A stretch of DNA of 5,649 nucleotides from Gammaproteobacteria bacterium (GTDB taxonomy: Bacteria; Pseudomonadota; Gammaproteobacteria; Thiohalospirales; Thiohalospiraceae), in NCBI GenBank assembly GCA_014762485.1, contig JABURU010000259.1:1-5649 (forward strand), read 5' to 3'. The position numbers and the translations under genes are program-made. Of this stretch, positions 1 through 5,649 are shown piece after piece (position 1 is the stretch's first letter; every line of letters begins with the position of its first letter). The notes below the pieces were generated by a model. The model was not told where the DNA came from. It searched no databases and worked only from the letters and a program-made list of their open reading frames with translations.

Positions 1-1076
1 CCATTATGGGATTTAGTAGTTTGATGCTGAAGTTTGGCATTGACTCATTGCCGGAGAAGATCCGTGGTTATGTAAAAAATATATATGATGGAGGAACCCA
101 CTTATCGGCATTAATAAATCAGGTGCTCGATCTAACCAAGATCGAAACGGGTAAGGCATCGGTAAAAATCGAACATGTTTCAGTGAGAGAGATTAGCGAT
201 GAATGCCTGGCCTTAATGCGGCCACTCGCTACTCAGCAAAAAGTAGTGCTAGTTGATGAAATTTCAATTAAAGATACTACTTATATTAGTGCCGATGTTG
301 TCCGGCTTAAACAGGTTATCATTAACCTCATTTCAAACGCGATTAAATATAATAAAACCGATGGCAAGGTATTTATTAAGTGCCGTCCTGTGAATGGGAA
401 AATCAGATTCGAGATTGAAGACACGGGCCTGGGCATTCCCATTGCGGAGCAAGCGGAAATATTTACACCATTTAGTCGAGCACATCATCATATAAACGTA
501 GAGGGAAGCGGCATCGGCCTGGCGGTGACCAAGAAAAACCTGGAAATGATGGATAGTGAGATCCATTTTAACAGCACTGAAGGTGTAGGTAGCTGCTTCT
601 GGTTTGAGCTAGATCAGGCTGACCAGGTAAGTGATAGCTTTACAGCACCCACAATACCCGTGAATGCGGTAGATGAGCCGTTGGATATTCGAGTGTTGTA
701 TGTGGAGGATAATCCTATCGGCATGAAATTAATGGAAGAGATCATTAACTACATTCCCGGCGTGACATTATATAAAGCCGACTCAGGCGAGGCTGGTTAT
801 CGAGTCGCCATGGAGCAAAGACCGGATCTCATTTTCCTGGATATTAACTTGCCAGATATTAGTGGCCTGGATGTGATGAAACGGCTGAAGCAGCAAGCAG
901 AAACAAGCAATACTCCAGTGATGGCCTTAAGTGCCAGCGCCCTGGAGTCAGAGGTTCAAAAAGGACTGGAAGCCGGTTTTACTCGTTATATACGTAAGCC
1001 CTGTGAAGCGGATGAGATTATGGCAATTCTTAGCAGCCAGTCTCGCGCTATAGCGCAAAGGCCGAAGGCGAAATAG
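1..1076 (+). CDS. Hybrid sensor histidine kinase, 3' part (HisKA end, HATPase_c, receiver)
   Basis: C-terminal part of a cytoplasmic hybrid kinase that autophosphorylates on His and passes phosphate to its own receiver. The frame is open to the left edge. The first visible codons read Ile-Met-Gly-Phe-Ser, matching the segment just after the phospho-His motif in HisKA (usual order SHELRTPLNAIxGFS), so the ATG at 6 is internal and the catalytic His, sensor region and true start are missing. Counting from Met at 6: the second HisKA helix ends near 50 (LDLTKIETGK); HATPase_c has the N box around N111, G1 DTGLGI 139-144, F box FTPF 153-156 and G2 GSGIGL 167-172, all intact. A linker (about 205-226) leads to a receiver with acidic pair E234/D235, phosphoacceptor D279 (FLDINLP), S309 at the switch position and K331-P332. 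It ends soon after the receiver, with no HPt or output domain. The stop is 18 bp from the convergent receiver gene, with no clear terminator between. Confidence 0.93.
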   Translation, partial: IMGFSSLMLKFGIDSLPEKIRGYVKNIYDGGTHLSALINQVLDLTKIETGKASVKIEHVSVREISDECLALMRPLATQQKVVLVDEISIKDTTYISADVVRLKQVIINLISNAIKYNKTDGKVFIKCRPVNGKIRFEIEDTGLGIPIAEQAEIFTPFSRAHHHINVEGSGIGLAVTKKNLEMMDSEIHFNSTEGVGSCFWFELDQADQVSDSFTAPTIPVNAVDEPLDIRVLYVEDNPIGMKLMEEIINYIPGVTLYKADSGEAGYRVAMEQRPDLIFLDINLPDISGLDVMKRLKQQAETSNTPVMALSASALESEVQKGLEAGFTRYIRKPCEADEIMAILSSQSRAIAQRPKAK

Positions 1077-1094
1077 AACAGGATGGGTGTGGTG

Positions 1095-1469
1095 TTAATG
1101 TACCTGGTTAAGCGATCCAGACATTATTTCGATTAATTCATCGACATCAAATGGCTTCTTTAAAAAACCTAGCAGGTTGAGGTTTTGTGCCAACAGGCTG
1201 ATGCCATTACTATCAACATAGTCATAACCGCTCATAATGATGAGCGGTGTCTTACTGTTCATTTGTACCAGGCGGCGGATAACTTCCAGCCCATCCATCT
1301 CGGGCATTACCACATCAACCAGCATGATGTCGGGTTCTTGCTTGTCGTAGGCACTAAAAAAGTCATGCGCATTGTTGGTGGCGCGTACATCATATCCGTG
1401 TAACTCGGCAACCTCTTCTACCAGGGACAAAATCATTTCATTGTCGTCTACAACCAGAATATCACTCAT
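1095..1469 (-). CDS. Stand-alone response regulator receiver protein (CheY-like)
   Basis: A 124-residue protein made of one receiver domain only, so it should be a cytoplasmic phosphate acceptor without its own DNA-binding or enzymatic output. Visible receiver residues: acidic pair D8/D9 (VVDDNE), phosphoacceptor D52 in LVDVVMPEMDG, S80 at the switch position (IIMSGYD) and K105 before P106 (LKKPF). All five conserved functions are present, so it should be phosphorylatable. The ATG at 1467-1469 (complement) is supported by GAGG at 1479-1482, nine bases upstream. The gene lies between two hybrid kinase genes and points towards the first. Whether it is a diffusible messenger like CheY, a shuttle or a phosphate sink cannot be read from sequence. 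A kinase partner from the same cluster, especially the HPt-bearing kinase at 2482-4674, is an inference from adjacency. Confidence 0.93.
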   Translation of the reverse strand: MSDILVVDDNEMILSLVEEVAELHGYDVRATNNAHDFFSAYDKQEPDIMLVDVVMPEMDGLEVIRRLVQMNSKTPLIIMSGYDYVDSNGISLLAQNLNLLGFLKKPFDVDELIEIMSGSLNQVH

Positions 1470-1502
1470 TCGTGCGCGCCTCGATACGTATAGTCAATTT
1501 CA

Positions 1503-1530
1503 AGCATAGTATGATTTTATCGATTGTGAA
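1503..1530 (-). promoter_or_regulatory. Possible sigma-70-type promoter of the receiver gene
   Basis: On the minus strand TTCACA (complement of 1525-1530, 5 of 6 to TTGACA) is followed after 16 bases by TATGCT (complement of 1503-1508, 4 of 6 to TATAAT). Transcription would start near 1496, leaving a leader of about 27 bases that contains the GAGG ribosome site. An overlapping alternative, TACATT-17-TACTAT, is nearly as good. An 8-bp palindrome, ATACGTAT (1484-1491), lies between the -10 and the ribosome site. Matches this weak occur by chance in AT-rich DNA. Confidence 0.35.
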
Positions 1531-1562
1531 TGTACGCTAAAGGTGTAAATTCTTTGAAAATT

Positions 1563-1575
1563 CATACAAAGTATG
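1563..1575. repeat. Short inverted repeat CATAC-AAA-GTATG
   Basis: Perfect 5-bp arms around a 3-base loop, 23 bases past the stop of the Sel1-repeat gene and upstream of the putative receiver promoter. It could be an operator half-site pair or a very weak terminator for the Sel1 gene. The AT-rich stem is too short for a convincing intrinsic terminator, and chance is a real possibility. Confidence 0.3.
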
Positions 1576-1598
1576 TGGTTATATTGACTGGCAAAACC

Positions 1599-2345
1599 CT
1601 AATATCGTCTGGCGTACAGATCTGCGTATTCTGGTGCGATCAGTTTGGCACCGAGCAGTTCGCTCTCTTCCATTAGTTTGCCGACACGCTCGCGTTGTTT
1701 GAGTATGGACTTTCGCTCTTCAACATCCTTGCTGCTCTCAAAGGCCACATGCAGCCAGATATAGGCATTAAGATAGTTTTTTTCCATCCCATGACCAAAG
1801 CGATACATCACACCAACCAGGTGTTGTGACTCGGGATCCCCCAGCTTGGCGGCCTCGAATAGCCAGGTAAACGCCACCTTATAGTCACGCTTAGTACCGA
1901 TGCCCTTGTAATACATCTTGCCGGTCATGGCCATGGCGTAGGGATCGCCCTGCTCAGCGGCCAGGGTGTACCACTTTAGTGCGTGTGCGTAATAGGGACG
2001 TGGAATACCGACCTTGTAATACATCCGATCGGCCAATTTTACCTGGGCCTGGCGATTGCCCTGGCGTGCAGCCTTGTCGAGCCAGTAATTGGCCTTGCGC
2101 TCGCTCTTGCCAACCCCCTTGCCTTCAGAGTAGAGCTGGGATAACAGGATTTGCGCCTCGGGATCCCCTGCATTGGCTTTTATTTCGGCCAACTGAAAGT
2201 CATTGCGCAGGGTGATCTCGTTAACGGCGGCGCCCTGTTTGGTGACTTGCTCGGCTGGTGCTACGGGGCCTTCTGCAGCCGTGACATCCAGACATAATAT
2301 AGATAAAATCGCTAAAGCTGGTACTGGAGTGGCTATTTTATGCAA
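1599..2345 (-). CDS. Exported Sel1-like repeat (TPR-related) protein
   Basis: A 248-residue protein, probably periplasmic, with an alpha-solenoid of Sel1 repeats; such repeats usually bind other proteins. An N-terminal signal peptide is visible: H2/K3, a hydrophobic core at about 9-19, and a likely cleavage after VTA at 21-23. Four tandem repeats of about 36 residues follow at roughly 59-95, 96-132, 133-168 and 169-204. Each carries the Gly-x-x-x-A/S start (GDPEAQ, GNRQAQ, GDPYAM, GDPESQ), and repeats 1, 3 and 4 have the G-x-G turn (EGKGVG, KGIGTK, FGHGME); repeat 2 has KVGIPRP instead. The last 45 residues are charged and probably helical. The start is TTG (complement of 2343-2345): an in-frame stop lies four codons upstream, AGGAAGG (2350-2356) sits just ahead, and no in-frame ATG occurs before residue 108, which would remove the signal peptide and first repeat. 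The gene is divergent from the membrane kinase gene, so a periplasmic partnership is possible but unproven. Confidence 0.88.
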   Translation of the reverse strand: MHKIATPVPALAILSILCLDVTAAEGPVAPAEQVTKQGAAVNEITLRNDFQLAEIKANAGDPEAQILLSQLYSEGKGVGKSERKANYWLDKAARQGNRQAQVKLADRMYYKVGIPRPYYAHALKWYTLAAEQGDPYAMAMTGKMYYKGIGTKRDYKVAFTWLFEAAKLGDPESQHLVGVMYRFGHGMEKNYLNAYIWLHVAFESSKDVEERKSILKQRERVGKLMEESELLGAKLIAPEYADLYARRY

Positions 2346-2349
2346 AAGA

Positions 2350-2356
2350 CCTTCCT
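2350..2356 (-). promoter_or_regulatory. Ribosome binding site that fixes the TTG start of the Sel1 gene
   Basis: The minus strand reads AGGAAGG; its AGGA part (complement of 2353-2356) ends seven bases before the TTG at 2345. Together with the upstream in-frame stop (TAG, complement of 2355-2357, overlapping this site) it decides for the TTG start and hence for an exported product. Confidence 0.7.
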
Positions 2357-2467
2357 ATTGGTGGTGAAATTCAGCTACAGTAATACTAATAATAATTAGC
2401 ACGCAAGTCATGGATGTTGGATAACTATAACAACGGTTAATCTTGTGCTGCAACGTGCGTAATGCCC

Positions 2468-2473
2468 AAAGGA
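2468..2473 (+). promoter_or_regulatory. Ribosome binding site that decides the kinase start
   Basis: AAAGGA ends eight bases before the ATG at 2482. The longer in-frame alternative, TTG at 2443, has no purine-rich site ahead of it (AACGGTTAATC), so the ATG is preferred and the protein has 730 rather than 743 residues. Confidence 0.7.
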
Positions 2474-2481
2474 ATGTTGTC

Positions 2482-4674
2482 ATGTCGTCCCACTCCGTCA
2501 CTGCCTTGCGGGAACAGCTCCGGCAATCCAAAAAGGTCGTGACATTAGGCATCTCTTTAATATTGCTACTGGTCAGTTTATTGGCCATAGGCGGCTATTT
2601 CATCCTGCATAAAAACAACGCATCGATGGAGCGCATCGTTGCGAAGCACTACGCTCATGTCGAGCTGGTTAACGTGATGCGTAGTGCTGCCCGTCAGCGT
2701 TTAACCATTGTTCTGGATGTTATGTTACAAAGCGATCCCTTTGTGCGTGATGAATTGTTAGAGCAGTTTTGGCATCAGGGTCAGGTTTTCTGGCGAGCCT
2801 ATAGCACATTTGTTGACATGGAGATGGAGGCGGAACAGCAAGTCCTAAATAGTAGACTAAGGGATGCCATTAACTTAAACGACGATATACGAGAGCGAGT
2901 AATCAATCTTGCGTTTATGGATGATATAAATATTCGGCCAGAACAACTAATAGAAGATTTTCGCACGGCACAGGCACCGTTGTTTCAGATTCTGGATGAG
3001 CTTTATCTGCATCACCATCAGCAAATAACGATTGCGCAACAATCGGCGCAAGAGTACTACCAGTTTTCCCCGGTACTGCTATTTGTCTTCTTCGCAATCA
3101 TCATTATTTTATCGTTATATATCATGAAGCGTATTCAACGCGATCTACAAACCAAAGGAGATCAGTTAATAGAGTCGAACATAAAAATGTCGATCTTTAT
3201 TGCCACCATGAGCCATGAAATTCGTTCTCCCCTTACTTCGATCATAGGTTTTGGAGAAACCTTGCTGGATACAAATTCAAACAAGGAAGAGCGTATCGCA
3301 TCGATTAACTCCATCGTGCGTAATGGTCAGCATTTACTCGATGTGGTTAACGAGGTTCTCGATTACTCCAAATTACAAGCCGAGCAGATGACGTTAAATG
3401 TTGCTACCCATGGCGTCAAAGAGTTGCTTGCTGATCTGGACATATTGATTGCCCGTAGAGCCAAAGATAAACAAATTGAGTTTGAAATTGAGGCTACTAC
3501 CCATTTGCCTACATTTGTTAATGTGGATATTGTCAAGCTGCGGCAGATATTGATTAACATATTAAGTAATGCCTGTAAGTTTACTCAGCAGGGCTCGGTA
3601 AAGTTAATGGTCAGATATATCGATGATCAGCATAAGCTGGAATTTAGTATTTCTGATACTGGTCCAGGTATCCCGGCAGACAAACAAAAAGAACTATTTT
3701 TAGCTTATGAACACGGAGGTGAACAGGAAGGGACTGGCCTGGGTTTATATATTTCAAAAAAATTAGTCGACCTGATGCAAGGTGATATAGAAGTAGACAG
3801 CGTGGTAGGTCAAGGTAGTCGGTTTACGATAACCATTCCATGTGGTGAGAATATCGAGTCAAATTTCTTTGACTGGGAACCTGAAGCCGTCAGGTTACAA
3901 ACGCTGGGCAATCTGGGGACCTCAGTAAGATTATCCGGTAATGTGCTACTGGCAGAAGATCGCATCGATAATCAACAGCTGTTTTCTATTTATATTAATA
4001 AAGCCGGGGCCAATTTAACCATCGTAAATAATGGTGAGGATGCCGTAGAGGAAGCGCTGGAACACCATTTTGAAGTGATCCTGATGGACTTGCAGATGCC
4101 GGTAATGAATGGCATCGATGCAGTGAAAACGCTTCGTAAAAAGGCTTGTCATACCCCTGTTATTGCCTTGACAGCCAATACCCAGGATGAAGATCGGGAG
4201 CAGTGCCTGAGGGCAGGATTTAATGATTTCCTTACCAAGCCGGTCACCCGTAGTGCTTTTCTGGAGGTGATGGCTCGTTATCTCAATCAGGAAGATGGAA
4301 CGAGTGCCAAACCGATCAGAAACCATGTTTATGATGAGCAACCTGAGTTGCGTGTGGCAATCGACTATTTTGTAAATAGCCTGTCCACTATCTCGAACCA
4401 ACTGGAGCAACAGTTAGAACAAAATAACTGGCCGCAACTGCGAGAAACACTACATGATCTTAAAGGTACCGCCGGGGGCGTTGGCTATCCGTCATTAACC
4501 CAGGCGGCGATGGAAGCCGGTTTCGCTTTGGCCAAAGGGGACATGGAAGAGGCGGAAGAGCGGGTTAAGGGAATCGTCGCGTTAATCGAGATGGTGCAAC
4601 AGGGCTATCGAGAGCAGGTAAAAAAGGGAGCTAATACTACCCGTCTCAACGAGACGGGTAGCACCGAGTCTTAG
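2482..4674 (+). CDS. Membrane hybrid histidine kinase with receiver and HPt domains (ArcB/BarA-type layout)
   Basis: A 730-residue inner-membrane sensor with a complete His-Asp-His relay. Membrane segments at about 21-42 and 196-215 flank a periplasmic domain of about 155 residues. That domain is Cys-free, looks mostly helical, carries H177-H179 near the second membrane segment, and matches no sensor family I recognise. No HAMP or PAS domain is evident; a charged, probably coiled linker of about 20 residues runs into HisKA, with phospho-acceptor H245 in MSHEIRSP. HATPase_c has N363 (ILSNACKF), G1 DTGPGI 392-397 and G2 GTGLGL 417-422; the F box is a variant (LFLAYEH, 405-411) and the ATP lid is short. 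The receiver has E492/D493, phosphoacceptor D536 (LMDLQMP), T564 (ALTANT) and K586-P587. The HPt has H658 in HDLKGTAGGVG. All relay residues are intact, so the protein should be active. The signal and downstream regulator are unknown. The last codons contain an 11-bp hairpin, and the stop overlaps the convergent KamA-like gene. Confidence 0.95.
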   Translation: MSSHSVTALREQLRQSKKVVTLGISLILLLVSLLAIGGYFILHKNNASMERIVAKHYAHVELVNVMRSAARQRLTIVLDVMLQSDPFVRDELLEQFWHQGQVFWRAYSTFVDMEMEAEQQVLNSRLRDAINLNDDIRERVINLAFMDDINIRPEQLIEDFRTAQAPLFQILDELYLHHHQQITIAQQSAQEYYQFSPVLLFVFFAIIIILSLYIMKRIQRDLQTKGDQLIESNIKMSIFIATMSHEIRSPLTSIIGFGETLLDTNSNKEERIASINSIVRNGQHLLDVVNEVLDYSKLQAEQMTLNVATHGVKELLADLDILIARRAKDKQIEFEIEATTHLPTFVNVDIVKLRQILINILSNACKFTQQGSVKLMVRYIDDQHKLEFSISDTGPGIPADKQKELFLAYEHGGEQEGTGLGLYISKKLVDLMQGDIEVDSVVGQGSRFTITIPCGENIESNFFDWEPEAVRLQTLGNLGTSVRLSGNVLLAEDRIDNQQLFSIYINKAGANLTIVNNGEDAVEEALEHHFEVILMDLQMPVMNGIDAVKTLRKKACHTPVIALTANTQDEDREQCLRAGFNDFLTKPVTRSAFLEVMARYLNQEDGTSAKPIRNHVYDEQPELRVAIDYFVNSLSTISNQLEQQLEQNNWPQLRETLHDLKGTAGGVGYPSLTQAAMEAGFALAKGDMEEAEERVKGIVALIEMVQQGYREQVKKGANTTRLNETGSTES
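4637..4661. terminator. Perfect 11-bp hairpin inside the kinase coding end, possible terminator
   Basis: CTACCCGTCTC (4637-4647), loop AAC, then GAGACGGGTAG (4651-4661): 11 paired bases, seven of them G-C, no mismatch. It encodes part of the kinase tail (around TTRLNETGS) and begins nine bases past the stop of the minus-strand KamA-like gene, the usual place for a terminator of that gene. On the minus strand the stem is followed by TATTAGCTCCC and then six T, so the T run comes late; on the plus strand no T run follows. It fits an atypical intrinsic terminator or 3'-end stabiliser for the minus transcript better than for the plus one. Confidence 0.55.
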
Positions 4675-5649
4675 GCTTCATGTAACCAGGCCTGTGGCAT
4701 CAGGTCACCGGATAACATGGCATTGTATTTCTCTTCAAAGAAGAACGTTTCTTCGCCAAAGGCCGGTGTTAGATCATTGAGCCAGGTCGCCTCTTCGTCA
4801 TACTTGGCGAAGAATGGGCGCTGTATCCAGTCCGAATCACGGCCTTGTATAAAGCGCAGGGCAAAGACCTTCTCACCATTTATTTCCGTCACACCCTGCA
4901 CCTCAACTTTACCCGGGCCAGCGCTCATGCTGGGGCCACGTGCAGTACGTGCCAGACCAGAGACCTGTTTCATTGCCGCGCGATAGATCTCATAGGCGCG
5001 ATGCAGGGGCACCTCGAAGTAACGCTTGGCACCGGTATCTCGCTCAACAAACATGTAGTATGGGATGAGTCCCAGCTTCACCTGGGTATTCCACATGCGT
5101 GACCATACCTTGGGATCATCATTAATATTGGCAATTAACGGTGCCTGGCAACGGATCACCGCCCCGGTGGCACGAATACGCTTAATCGCTTCACGCACGA
5201 TGTCGGTTTCCAGCTCCTGCCAGTGGTTGAAGTGCGCCATAAAGGCGACGGTCTTGCCCGCCTTGACCAGCTTCTCAAATAGCGCCAGTAGCTCACCGGC
5301 ATCATCATCGGTCACAAAGCGGTATGGCCAGAAGGTTAATGCCTTGGTACCGATGCGTATGGTCTGTATATGATCAAACTCTGGTGCCAGCAGGGGCTCC
5401 AGGTAGTCCACCAGGTGTTTGGTCTTCATCACCATCGGATCGCCGCCGGTCATCAGCAGGTCGGTTACCTCGTGGTGGTGCTTTAGGTAGTCGTGCAAAC
5501 GGCCCGCCTCTTTTGAGGCCATGCGCAGCTCCTTGTCACCGACAAACTGTGCCCAGCGGAAGCAGAAGGTGCAGTAAGCATGACAGGTTTGTCCCTGGCT
5601 GGGGAAAAACAGCACGGATTCACGATAATCGTGCTGCATGACCTGCCTG
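4671..5649 (-). CDS. KamA-family radical SAM protein (lysine 2,3-aminomutase-like), 5' end missing
   Basis: Radical SAM, PLP-dependent aminomutase-like enzyme; the real substrate is not evident. Counting from Met at 5639: the [4Fe-4S]-binding CxxxCxxC is C19, C23, C26 (TCHAYCTFCFRW), TGGDP at 64-68 matches the SAM-binding SGGDP of KamA, and K244 in AGPGK stands where KamA has its PLP lysine (PGGGGK). In clostridial KamA (about 416 residues) the Cys motif lies near 125-132, so roughly 100 N-terminal residues are missing. The frame stays open to the right edge (Arg-Gln-Val before Met) and no ribosome site precedes that Met, so it is probably internal. The C-terminal half has no Cys, so the zinc ligands of clostridial KamA are absent. 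Position 237, seven before K244, is Ser rather than the Asp that contacts substrate lysine in KamA. Family-level name is safe; calling it a lysine aminomutase or EpmB is not. The stop overlaps the convergent kinase end by four bases. Confidence 0.9.
   Translation of the reverse strand, partial: RQVMQHDYRESVLFFPSQGQTCHAYCTFCFRWAQFVGDKELRMASKEAGRLHDYLKHHHEVTDLLMTGGDPMVMKTKHLVDYLEPLLAPEFDHIQTIRIGTKALTFWPYRFVTDDDAGELLALFEKLVKAGKTVAFMAHFNHWQELETDIVREAIKRIRATGAVIRCQAPLIANINDDPKVWSRMWNTQVKLGLIPYYMFVERDTGAKRYFEVPLHRAYEIYRAAMKQVSGLARTARGPSMSAGPGKVEVQGVTEINGEKVFALRFIQGRDSDWIQRPFFAKYDEEATWLNDLTPAFGEETFFFEEKYNAMLSGDLMPQAWLHEA

Larger units (their letters stand above)
2346..2481. promoter_or_regulatory. 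Divergent intergenic region between Sel1 gene and membrane kinase gene
   Basis: This stretch must hold promoters for the minus-strand Sel1 gene and the plus-strand kinase unless either is read from further away. The middle (about 2381-2432) is AT-rich and includes the imperfectly spaced palindrome CTAAT-AATA-ATTAG at 2386-2399. TATAAC at 2426-2431 is a plausible plus-strand -10, but nothing good stands at the matching -35. On the minus strand TTGCGT (complement of 2402-2407) with TATTAC 15 bases on is a weak pair. I cannot assign either promoter with confidence. Confidence 0.4.

Noticed and set aside
1979..2215. Plus-strand open frame of 78 codons opposite the Sel1 gene
   Set aside because: Antisense to a clear repeat protein, odd Cys/Arg/Pro-rich composition, and no recognisable family.
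2286..2294. Possible lipobox cysteine (C18) in the Sel1 protein signal peptide
   Set aside because: The residue before the Cys is Leu, not Gly, Ala or Ser, and VTA at 21-23 gives a good ordinary cleavage site, so a lipoprotein is unlikely.
2443..2481. Longer kinase start at TTG 2443
   Set aside because: It has no ribosome site, whereas ATG 2482 has AAAGGA at a good distance; the extra 13 residues show no feature expected before the first membrane segment.
2355..2588. Minus-strand open frame of 77 codons across the divergent intergenic region and kinase start
   Set aside because: It overlaps the well-supported kinase start antisense and the Sel1 ribosome site, and resembles no family; the hydrophobic end comes from AT-rich intergenic DNA.
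4015..4410. Minus-strand open frame of 131 codons opposite the kinase receiver domain
   Set aside because: The plus strand encodes an intact receiver with all key residues; the antisense product matches nothing.
4935..4952. Inverted CACGT/ACGTG pair inside the KamA-like gene
   Set aside because: It falls in conserved codons for an Arg-Thr-Ala-Arg-Gly stretch, so codon repetition explains it without a regulatory role.
4717..5641. Several plus-strand open frames of 85-105 codons opposite the KamA-like gene
   Set aside because: They are antisense shadows of a strongly conserved radical SAM gene in GC-richer sequence; they overlap one another in different frames and show no domain.

Overview
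The window looks like chromosomal DNA from a proteobacterium, most likely a gammaproteobacterium. The signs are ArcB/BarA-style hybrid histidine kinases, a secreted Sel1-repeat protein and a KamA-family radical SAM protein. No phylogenetic marker gene is present, so the class is an inference. I see no mobile element, CRISPR array, tRNA or rRNA.

Layout, left to right. (1) The 3' part of a plus-strand hybrid histidine kinase (1-1076): the end of HisKA, then HATPase_c, then a receiver domain. (2) A minus-strand stand-alone receiver protein (1095-1469), convergent with the kinase across 18 bp. (3) A 129-bp gap (1470-1598) with a plausible promoter for the receiver gene. (4) A minus-strand exported Sel1-repeat protein (1599-2345), read from a TTG start. 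(5) A 136-bp divergent intergenic region (2346-2481), AT-rich in the middle. (6) A plus-strand, membrane-bound, complete hybrid kinase (2482-4674): two membrane segments flanking an unrecognised periplasmic domain, then HisKA, HATPase_c, receiver and HPt. (7) A minus-strand KamA-like radical SAM gene (4671-5649), cut by the right edge. It overlaps the kinase tail to tail by 4 bp, and a perfect 11-bp hairpin lies in the last kinase codons.

Working together: items 1, 2 and 6 hold all the parts of a multistep phosphorelay (two kinases, two attached receivers, one HPt, one free receiver). None visible here has a DNA-binding or enzymatic output domain, so the final output is outside the window or works by protein contact. 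Adjacency suggests, but does not prove, that the HPt of the second kinase phosphorylates the free receiver. The Sel1 protein could be a periplasmic partner of the periplasmic sensor domain, since its gene is divergent from the sensor kinase gene; this is only an inference from position. The KamA-like gene is probably functionally separate: it is on the opposite strand and appears richer in G+C than the kinase genes.

The overall impression is an ordinary signalling neighbourhood. The points most worth a second look are the substrate of the KamA-like enzyme, the unrecognised sensor domain, and the hairpin embedded in the kinase coding end.
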